From Moniliophthora roreri (Eukaryota > Basidiomycota > Agaricomycetes > Agaricales > Marasmiaceae): a DNA stretch of 64,000 nucleotides. Location of the stretch: positions 1 to 64,000 of the forward strand of contig LATX02000100.1 of NCBI GenBank assembly GCA_001466705.2, written 5' to 3'. The position numbers and the translations under genes are program-made. The notes under the pieces were generated by a model that saw only the letters and a program-made list of their open reading frames with translations, was not told the DNA's origin and searched no databases. Positions 57,312 to 64,000 of this stretch are shown piece after piece; positions within the stretch are counted from its first letter, which is position 1, and each line of letters begins with the position of its first letter.

Positions 57312-57323
57312 AGGTCAAGCTGA
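57312..57323 (+). other. Primer-binding site complementary to the LTR, copy 2
   Basis: AGGTCAAGCTGA starts 3 nt after the LTR, the same offset as in the 14.6 kb element, and pairs with 57145-57156. No TGG start is present, so a tRNA primer is less likely. Confidence 0.65.
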
Positions 57324-57349
57324 TCGATTGCTGACCTACCCAGGTTTAG

Positions 57350-58750
57350 GCATCACCTAGGAACAACAAGACGTCGCAATGGAGCGAACGACAGCTAGAG
57401 CAGGATATCGCCGAAGCCGAGGCGCGCCGGCGTGGGCAACTAACCCAATCCATATCGAATCCTGGTGGACGAGCGATCCCACCGTTAACCCGAGCGTCCC
57501 GCAGAGATCTATTGACCCCCTTGCACTCACCATCGCTAACGAGTCAGCAACTAACAGAGACACCAGCAGAAGACCCAGAAACAAGGAGAACCTCGACCCC
57601 ATCATTCATTCTGATTGGATCGAGAACGATCAAACCAGAAGAAGAACCCTCGCCAAATACACCGAAGCCTTCAGACTCGGATACATTGAATATCTCCACT
57701 GACTCTCCAGAGGAATTAGATCCATTTCAACGACTACTACAAGATTTGAAGAACAGCCCCCAATCACCGAAAGTACAGACAGAAACGATGGCAGAAGACA
57801 AGAAGCCGTCAGGAAGCAGACCTAGGAAAGAGGAACTGATGGCCGAAGAAGCAATCATTGGTTCCGCAATGCTGGTACAAGTAGTCTCGGCAGTGAAAGA
57901 AGTGAAAGCTGCACTTCCAAGGGCCTTTACGGGATCACGGAAAGATGCGAAGAAGTTTCTAAGAGAAGTGTTGATTTACATAGCGCTTAACCCCAAGGTG
58001 TTCCCAGATGATAGATCGAAGAAGCTCTTTCTCCTTTCATATATGACGGATGGACCAGGAGAATTCTGGAAGAACGAAAAAACCGACCTTTTACTCGCGT
58101 TCGATGCCGATGCCGAAAAGGTGACGTGGTCGGAGTTCCTGGACGACTTCAGAACATCTTTCGAACCCCTTGATCCTGCCTTAAAGGCACAGTTAGAACT
58201 CAAAGACTTGAAGATGAAGGAAAGAGCCGACGAATATACGTACCAGTTCACCTACCTCGTGAAGCAGACAGGGTATAACGATGCGGCCCAAATAGTGGCA
58301 TTCAAACGGGGATTGCCGAAGAGTTTAGTATTCAAAATTATGACGAGACCAGAAGGAGCACCTTCCACGATCAAGGAATGGATGAACGCCGCCATTATAT
58401 TCGACGAAAGTTACAAGCAAGCGTTGGAATACGGAAAGACCTGGGACGATGAACACAGAGGAAAGAAACCCCAGAGGAGCTTTAGGAAAAAGGAAGAAGT
58501 GGTCATTAAGCAAATTACGGAAATAGACAGGAAGGAGTACATGGCAAAGGGGTTATGCTTCAGATGCGGGAAAGCAGGACACCGCATCAGGGATTGTCCA
58601 GATGCACCAAAGAAGGATGAGAAGAAACAAGAAGAGCCGAAGAAGCTTACGAAAGAGGAAAGATTCGCCAGAATTAGGGCTTTGGTGAACGAACAGCCGA
58701 AAGAAGACAAGGACTTCCTTCTCGATCTGATGGAACAAGAGGGTTTTTGA
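57350..58750 (+). CDS. gag: Gag protein with CCHC knuckle, copy 2 (start codon unclear)
   Basis: The frame is open from 57350 to TGA at 58748-58750. The first in-frame ATG is at 57788 (MAEDKKPSGSRP), but coding-like sequence (SQWSERQLEQDIAEAEARRR) precedes it, with an ACG at 57371 where a start would fit. The gag core shares GSRKDAKKFLREV and SYMTDGPGEFWKN with copy 1. The zinc knuckle CFRCGKAGHRIRDC (CX2CX4HX4C) is intact near 58550, followed by a charged tail. It would form the particle and bind RNA. The stop follows GGGTTTT directly. Confidence 0.85.
   Translation, partial: ASPRNNKTSQWSERQLEQDIAEAEARRRGQLTQSISNPGGRAIPPLTRASRRDLLTPLHSPSLTSQQLTETPAEDPETRRTSTPSFILIGSRTIKPEEEPSPNTPKPSDSDTLNISTDSPEELDPFQRLLQDLKNSPQSPKVQTETMAEDKKPSGSRPRKEELMAEEAIIGSAMLVQVVSAVKEVKAALPRAFTGSRKDAKKFLREVLIYIALNPKVFPDDRSKKLFLLSYMTDGPGEFWKNEKTDLLLAFDADAEKVTWSEFLDDFRTSFEPLDPALKAQLELKDLKMKERADEYTYQFTYLVKQTGYNDAAQIVAFKRGLPKSLVFKIMTRPEGAPSTIKEWMNAAIIFDESYKQALEYGKTWDDEHRGKKPQRSFRKKEEVVIKQITEIDRKEYMAKGLCFRCGKAGHRIRDCPDAPKKDEKKQEEPKKLTKEERFARIRALVNEQPKEDKDFLLDLMEQEGF
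58741..58747 (+). promoter_or_regulatory. Candidate -1 slippery site GGGTTTT, copy 2
   Basis: Codons GAG GGT TTT TGA place G_GGT_TTT in the canonical phase, with the stop next. Slipping gives GGG TTT TTG AAA and opens the protease frame. It is identical in position to copy 1 (2532-2538), although flanking sequence differs. Confidence 0.7.
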
Positions 58751-61700
58751 AACAGCAAAAGAGGACGATGTCTCCACCGCCGATAACTATTCCACACTTT
58801 GTACTAGCTAAGATGGATCGAAATTCTATGCACATTCCTCTCAAGTACAAAGTGGGAACGAAAATCATCAAAACAAAAGCCTTATTAGACTCTGGAGCAG
58901 GAGGAAGATTCATAAGCACGGAGCTTGCTCGGACACTAGGGAAAAGATGGATCCAATTACCAGAAAAGATCCGGGTGTTCAACATTGACGGAACGGCCAA
59001 TAAGACAGCGTGGATAACGCATGTCGTGGAACTAGAATTTCAGATCGCAGGAAAGGAGTTCCGGGAAAATTTCATGATCTCAGGCATTGGAGATGAAGAA
59101 ATGATCCTGGGACTTCCGTGGTTGAGATATCACAACCCATCGATTAACTGGGAAACGGGAGAAATGCAGTTCCACCCTCAACGAAGAATTCAGATCAAAA
59201 GGTTCCGAGGAGTTCTGGACGAATTCGAGCCTGAAGTCCTTATAGGAGCCAAAACTATAGCATCACAGGAAATGGCTCATTAACAACAGACTGTTAAGAA
59301 GGAGATCGAGGAACTTATTCCCAGTTACTTGATAGGATATCGAGATCGGTTCGAAAAAGGGAAAGCAGAACGATTCCCGCCAACTAGGACGTACGATCAT
59401 GCAATTGATCTCAAGCCAGACTTCGTTCCCAGAAATTGCAAGCTCTATCCATTAAGTCCCATTGAACAAGAGGAACAAGACAAATTCCTTGAAGAAAACC
59501 TACGAAAGGGATATATTCGCAAGTCAAAATCCCCCATGGCTTCCCCTTTCTTCTTTGTGGCCAAAAAGGAGAAAGGAGCATTAAGGCCTACACAAGACTA
59601 CCGAGAACTCAACAAAGGAATGATAAAGAACGCTTATCCCTTACCTTTAATTTCGGAGCTTCTCGATAAACTCAAAGGAGCGACGATATTTACGAAACTC
59701 GACCTTCAAAACGGATATAACAATGTCAGAATAAAAGACGGAGACCAGTGGAAAGCCATGTTTAAAACCAACAGAGGACTTTTTGAACCAACAGTAATGT
59801 TCTGTGGACTAAGCAATTCCCCCACCACCTTCCAAGCTTTCATGAACGACATCCTCTCCGACTTCATCAACGAAGGATGGTGTGTAGTATATATGGACGA
59901 CATCCTCATCTTTTCAGAGGGACGGGACGATCACAAGGAGCGTACAGAACGTCTGATGCGTCGTCTTAAGACACACAATCTGTTCCTTAAACCGGAAAAA
60001 TGCAAATTCGACGTAACGGAAGTAGTCTTCCTAGGAATGGTGATCCGACCCGGATACATTGCCATGGACCCAGTAAAATTGGCAGGAATAGCTGATTGGG
60101 AGCCGCCACAGACAGTAAAGGGGGTACGAGCATTTTTAGGGTTTGGAAACTTCTATCGGAAGTTTATCGGAAAATACGCACATCTCACAAGACCACTAAA
60201 CAATCTTCTACAAAAAAAACCGAAAATTCGAGTGGACGCAGCAATGCCAAATCGCCTTCGATCTTCTAAAAGCGAAATTCCTTTCCGAACCAATATTAGT
60301 AATGCCAGATGTTGACAAGCCCTTCTGTATAGAAGCGGATGCTTCCAAATGGGCTATGGGAGCAGTGCTCCAACAAAAGGGACCTGATGGGGAATGGCAT
60401 TCCTGCAGATATCTGTCCAAGTCCCTCTCTCCTACGGAACGAAATTACGAAATCTATGATTGCGAACTTCTTGCAATCTATAGAGCGCTGATGGAGTGGC
60501 GACACTACCTTATGGGAGGAAAATTCAAGGTTCTAGTTCTTTCAAACCACAAGAACCTGACATATTTTTGAATGGCACAGAAACTGAATAGAAGACAAGC
60601 GAGGTGGAGCCTGTTTTTATCAGAATTCGACTTAGGACTGGTACACGTTCCGGGCAAGTCAATTTCACAAGCAGACACTCTGTCCAGACGGAGTAACGAA
60701 CAAGATGATGTCGACAGTGACAATGAAGACGTCATAGTATTACTGGATCGACTCTTTATCCGAGGAATCGATTTAGGAATGAAGAACGACATCGCAGAAC
60801 GATTGGGTCCGGACGATTTTCACAAATCGGCCTTGGAACAACTTCTAGACCAAGGTGTGCCGCCAATCAAATCTGCATTATCTGACTGGAAAATCGACGG
60901 AGATCTGCTCTTTTTCAAAGAACGAGTCTACGTACCAAATGACCTCGAACTCCGCCAACGAGTTGTGCAGTCTATTCATAACACACTGGGTGTGGGACAC
61001 CCAGGGCAGTGGAATACAATCAAGCAGGTACAACGGGACTTCTGGTGGCCAGGGATGGCTAAGTTCATCAGGTCATTCGTTGATGGTTGCGTAATATGTC
61101 AGCAATCGAAAATCAACACACATCCCACAAGAACCCCGATTCAACCACTACAACCAACACCGAATTCCTTCCCGTTCCAGATTTGTACGATGGACCTCAT
61201 CACCGACCTACCGGAATGCGACGGAATGGACTCTATTTTAGTCGTGGTGGACCACTCGTCTACGAAGGGGGTAATTTTTACTCCATGCACGAAAACGGCG
61301 GACGCCACCAAGATAGCGGAAATGATGATCCAACATCTTTACAAAAGGTTCGGATTACCAGACCGAATCATATCCGATCGAGACCCCAGATTTGCAGCAG
61401 AAGTATTCCAAGAGATGGGAAAACAATTATCCATTAAACATTCCATGAGCACCGCGTTTCACCCACAAACGGACGGAGAAACAGAACGAGTAAATCAGGA
61501 AATCGAAGTCTACCTCAGAGCGTTCTGTTCGAAAGAACAAACTCAATGGAAAGAATATCTTCCGCTAGCAGAATTCGCCCATAACAACCGAACCCATTCA
61601 GTCCTCAAGAAATCTCCATTCTACATGATGATGGGATATCATCCTCGCCCACTTCCGACAATATTCGAAAAAACGACAATCCCATCGGTGGAAGAACGAC

Positions 61701-62249
61701 TCCAAGAACTGAAAAGAGTGAGAGAAGAGACGGCGAGTCTATTGGAGCTAGCACGGCAACAGATGATACGAAGAGAGAAGCAGAAATTGGATACGTTCGA
61801 AGAAGGACAGAAGGTTTGGCTAGAAGCGAAGAACTTAGCCACGGGATACCCCTCAAAGAAATTAGCACCGAAAAGAAGGACCGTTCAAAATCCTTAAGGC
61901 ACTCAGACCGGTAACATACAAATTGGATTTACCTCATCAATGGAAAATCCACCCTGTTTTCCACGCGGCCTTATTATCGCCGTTCAAACAGACCGAAGCC
62001 CATGGACCGAGCTTCACGGAACCACCCCCAGATCTCATTGAAGGATTCGAAGAATATGAAGTGGAAGCTATAGTGGGGCATAGACCGAAGAAACGACCAC
62101 GAGAATTTCTCGTGTCGTACACCGGTTATGACTCATCTCATAATCGATGGATCCGAATGGAAGGAATGACGAACTGTCTGGATCTCCTCAAAGGGTATAT
62201 AAAGAAACATCGAGTGAAACCTAGAGACCCCATCCCAACCGAAACATAA
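58751..62249 (+). pseudogene. pol: pol: protease, RT, RNase H, integrase, chromodomain (two stops, two shifts)
   Basis: Protease: LLDSGAGGRFIS (about 58890). TAA replaces CAA at 59281-59283. [24 protein letters not shown], and an intact [10 protein letters not shown] (about 59890). An extra A in an eight-A run (60212-60219) shifts the frame after LNNLLQ. RNase H: IEADASKWAMGAV and YDCELLAI, but SNHKNL where copy 1 has SDHKNL. TGA replaces an expected CGA at 60569-60571. Integrase: HHCC finger (GHPGQWNT... CVICQQ), MDLITDLP, IISDRDPRFAAEVFQEM and FHPQTDGETERVNQ. Another extra base near 61878 shifts into GPFKILKALRP. The C-terminus has a chromodomain-like EAIVGHRPKKRPREFLVSYT and NRWIRMEGM. It encodes no complete enzyme. 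Confidence 0.93.
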
Positions 62250-62251
62250 TC

Positions 62252-63430
62252 ATGTCCAATGCATCCTCCGCCACCTCTTCCTCTTCTCTTACTGGCAGCC
62301 AGCCAGCCCGAAACCCGAGTCCTGTTCCTACTGTGTCAGGAGAAGGCAGATACGGTGAAAATATCACCTTCCTGAACAGCCTCAAACCCAACCCTTACCA
62401 ACTCCTTCACCTCTTTAATACCGAACAGTACGACGACCAGATCCGCAACGCCGCTAATCAACACAACCGATTGGAACCCTGCGTCAAAAGCCTGTTTTTC
62501 CTCAGGACCCAACGAAAGCTTTTCGAAAGAATCATTGAAAGCTGCAGTCTCGAAATTGCAAACCAGGTGATGTACGCCTGTAATTATCAGTTGGGACTTG
62601 AAGGTCCTATTACGGTACCATCCACCTTTCCCTTCCACCCCCATTTGTCCATGCCTCCCCCCGCAGATCCCAGAGCGATGTCAGAATACCCTGATCCCCT
62701 CACCTTCAGCCTCCTCGACCGTCTCGGACGACGAACAGACGGGAACGGATATCCCCGTCCCAATCTTAACAACAATAGAAGTCTCATCTCTAGGCTCACC
62801 AACGAACCCGGGGACAGCGAAATCGGACTCCCCACCGCTCCCCGTTCCTCCTCCAATCCCGACGACGCCCTCGTTTATCCTGACCCCACTCCCAATCCCG
62901 ACATCAAATATAAGGTCGAGTCAGTCGACTCCCTTACCGCCTCTCAGCCCAAACCTCCGACCGCCGCTGACCCCCGAAATCTTCAGACACCTGAAGCCAC
63001 AGTTCCACCCGAGAGTGGAGCATATTCCCACGGTTGGAGGGGAGGTCGCTCTCGCAGAGTCAGAGGACGTGGTCGAGGACGAAGATCGGGAGAACCAAAC
63101 TCCCGAAAACGTCGAAGACCCACCGATAGTCAGCTTGAGAAGTCCGACTCCGGCCCCAACCCCAATGATGCAGCTCGTCGACCATGTATCTGCCCTGTGT
63201 GCGGATTGGAGCGCCATTTCACCCGACATTGCCCGCAGTACATGTGTCGCAGATGCTTCAAGACTCAGCCTGGACATACATCTGGACACTGCCCTGACCA
63301 ACGAAGGTCTGGCCGCATTGCGCGTCGAAGGACTGATTCGAGCTCAGACTCTATGTCGGATGGTCACCGTTATGACGATGAGCGAAACTATAACGACGAA
63401 CCCTACGACAATCTCGGAGGGGAATGTTGA
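62252..63430 (+). CDS. Accessory ORF3: basic protein with two zinc-knuckle-like motifs, 392 aa
   Basis: The ATG at 62252 lies two bases after the pol stop, in another frame. The N-terminal third is globular (LKPNPYQLLHLFNTEQYDDQ, FLRTQRKLFERIIESCSLEI). The middle is Pro/Ser-rich. Then comes an Arg/Gly-rich stretch (WRGGRSRRVRGRGRGRRSGE) and CPVCGLERHFTRHC (CX2CX4HX4C) followed by CRRCFKTQPGHTSGHC (CX2CX6HX4C). The tail is acidic-polar. The organisation resembles a second nucleocapsid-like or RNA-binding protein. It has no stop or obvious damage, in contrast to pol. Function unproven; not a standard Ty3/gypsy gene. Confidence 0.65.
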   Translation: MSNASSATSSSSLTGSQPARNPSPVPTVSGEGRYGENITFLNSLKPNPYQLLHLFNTEQYDDQIRNAANQHNRLEPCVKSLFFLRTQRKLFERIIESCSLEIANQVMYACNYQLGLEGPITVPSTFPFHPHLSMPPPADPRAMSEYPDPLTFSLLDRLGRRTDGNGYPRPNLNNNRSLISRLTNEPGDSEIGLPTAPRSSSNPDDALVYPDPTPNPDIKYKVESVDSLTASQPKPPTAADPRNLQTPEATVPPESGAYSHGWRGGRSRRVRGRGRGRRSGEPNSRKRRRPTDSQLEKSDSGPNPNDAARRPCICPVCGLERHFTRHCPQYMCRRCFKTQPGHTSGHCPDQRRSGRIARRRTDSSSDSMSDGHRYDDERNYNDEPYDNLGGEC

Positions 63431-63662
63431 GATGTTGGTCAAGGAATATGACCAGGACGCCCAGTTGCTGTTCGTAGGGGCGGATCCAAGAAAGGTGAGA
63501 TTGCTTTCAGTAGAAGAACGACAGGCCATGGGATGGCAACCGGTTCCTGATACACCGGCGACTCCGATGATGGAAGTAGAAGATGAGATGCCGGAGGACG
63601 ATGATAGGCTGGATACGTCGTATGATTACGACACCGAGTTGTATGGAGATGGAGAATCGTAG
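62571..63662 (+). CDS. Accessory ORF4 overlapping ORF3, no early ATG
   Basis: The +1 frame relative to ORF3 is open for 364 codons, overlapping ORF3 for 860 nt and running on to 63662, just before the polypurine tract. The first ATG is at 63165, giving a 166-residue product with QLVDHVSALCADWSAISPD, LDTALTNEGLAALRVEGLI, LVKEYDQDAQLLFVGADPRK, LSVEERQAMGWQPVP and an acidic C-terminus. The part beyond ORF3 (77 codons) looks like genuine protein. Upstream of 63165 the frame is Pro/Ser/Thr-rich and may be a shadow of ORF3. Expression would need internal initiation, frameshifting or splicing. Confidence 0.45.
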   Translation, partial: CTPVIISWDLKVLLRYHPPFPSTPICPCLPPQIPERCQNTLIPSPSASSTVSDDEQTGTDIPVPILTTIEVSSLGSPTNPGTAKSDSPPLPVPPPIPTTPSFILTPLPIPTSNIRSSQSTPLPPLSPNLRPPLTPEIFRHLKPQFHPRVEHIPTVGGEVALAESEDVVEDEDRENQTPENVEDPPIVSLRSPTPAPTPMMQLVDHVSALCADWSAISPDIARSTCVADASRLSLDIHLDTALTNEGLAALRVEGLIRAQTLCRMVTVMTMSETITTNPTTISEGNVEMLVKEYDQDAQLLFVGADPRKVRLLSVEERQAMGWQPVPDTPATPMMEVEDEMPEDDDRLDTSYDYDTELYGDGES

Positions 63663-63684
63663 GCAATCGGAGTTTGCCCCTTGT

Positions 63685-63695
63685 TGAGGGGGTAA
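63685..63695 (+). other. Polypurine tract, copy 2
   Basis: GAGGGGG followed by GTAA-type sequence immediately precedes the right LTR, matching the layout at 21081-21092. Confidence 0.65.
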
Positions 63696-64000
63696 TGTTA
63701 CAGACTTTTTCCTCAATAGACTCTCTTCCTTTCGTTCTTCCTATGCTTCTCTTTCCATCGGACTTCTTACACCTTTCTAGCTCCCATTTCATCTCTCTCA
63801 TACATGCTTCTCTCTTCATCGGACTTCTACACCTTTCTAGTCCCCATTTACTTATCTCTTTGTACTTGTATTATTCATATCCCGATAAGCTCAGGAAATC
63901 TTATATAAACACCGATCTCTTCGCTTTCCATATGTAGTTAGCGTTATAACGGTTGTACTGTATTTAAGCCCTCAAGCTGAGACTCTAAGTCTTCAGCTTG
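63696..64000 (+). repeat. Right LTR, first 305 bp
   Basis: Matches 56848-57152 with seven differences. TATTTAA at 63961 and CAGCTTG at 63994 keep the 33-nt spacing. The window ends inside the LTR. Confidence 0.95.

Larger units (their letters stand above)
56848..64000 (+). mobile_element. Ty3/gypsy chromodomain retrotransposon, copy 2 (right LTR cut by window)
   Basis: Left LTR 56848-57309, right LTR from 63696 to beyond the window. gag, pol and two overlapping accessory ORFs lie between. It belongs to the same family as the remnant at 1-3480. The LTRs differ at 7 of the 305 comparable positions. pol has two stops and two single-base insertions. The 5 bases before the left LTR are TACAA; the matching right flank is outside the window. 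Confidence 0.95.

Noticed and set aside
58748..58790. Stem-loop downstream of the GGGTTTT site (GAGGAC...GTCTCC)
   Set aside because: Pairing is only four to five bases with mismatches and is not better in copy 1, so I do not claim a stimulatory structure there.

Overview
The window reads as a transposon-rich accessory region of a basidiomycete (Agaricomycetes) genome. Support comes from genes with several 46-62 nt introns, a fungal-type (FunK1-like) kinase exon, a DUF6535 membrane-protein fragment, KDZ transposases with a CxC2-type cysteine cluster, and chromodomain Ty3/gypsy elements. All assignments were made by eye from translated sequence and splice signals; no database search was run.

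Layout. 1-3.5 kb: decayed, 5'-truncated Ty3/gypsy element on the minus strand. 3.5-14.1 kb: gene island with an intact six-exon epoxide hydrolase (9746-11031, +), an intact eight-exon gene of an unnamed basidiomycete family (11162-13276, -), two broken relatives of that gene, and a FunK1-like kinase exon. 14603-21429: complete Ty3/gypsy element with 337-bp LTRs and a CAGAT target duplication. 21.4-24 kb: dispersed repeats, a DUF6535 fragment, a CNH-like fragment and a TTCAG-rich repeat. 24-30.7 kb: three overlapping versions of a KDZ transposase gene. 31-47.3 kb: fragmentary multi-exon genes of unknown function, a solo LTR, a 413-bp inverted-repeat pair and a 2.56-kb insertion, with a shorter second version of the locus from 44.8 kb. 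48.3-56.8 kb: a proline/glutamine-rich gene present in three overlapping versions, then an RNase H1 N-terminal-like gene. 56848-64000: a second Ty3/gypsy element, of the same family as the one at 1-3.5 kb, whose right LTR runs off the window.

Two themes stand out. First, the gypsy families share a coherent expression and priming design visible in the DNA: a TATA-like box exactly 33 nt before an 11-12 nt sequence that is complementary to the bases just inside the left LTR (Tf1-like self-priming), a GGGAAAA or GGGTTTT -1 slippery site at the gag stop (with an 11-bp stem 5 nt downstream in one family), and extra ORFs between pol and the right LTR. In the 57-64 kb element these extra ORFs overlap for about 860 nt. 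Second, the window holds 14 single N characters. Most are edges of blocks that repeat a neighbouring block, so the apparent tandem duplications look like two haplotypes, or paralogous contigs, laid end to end. This makes several insertions and deletions readable against their empty sites.
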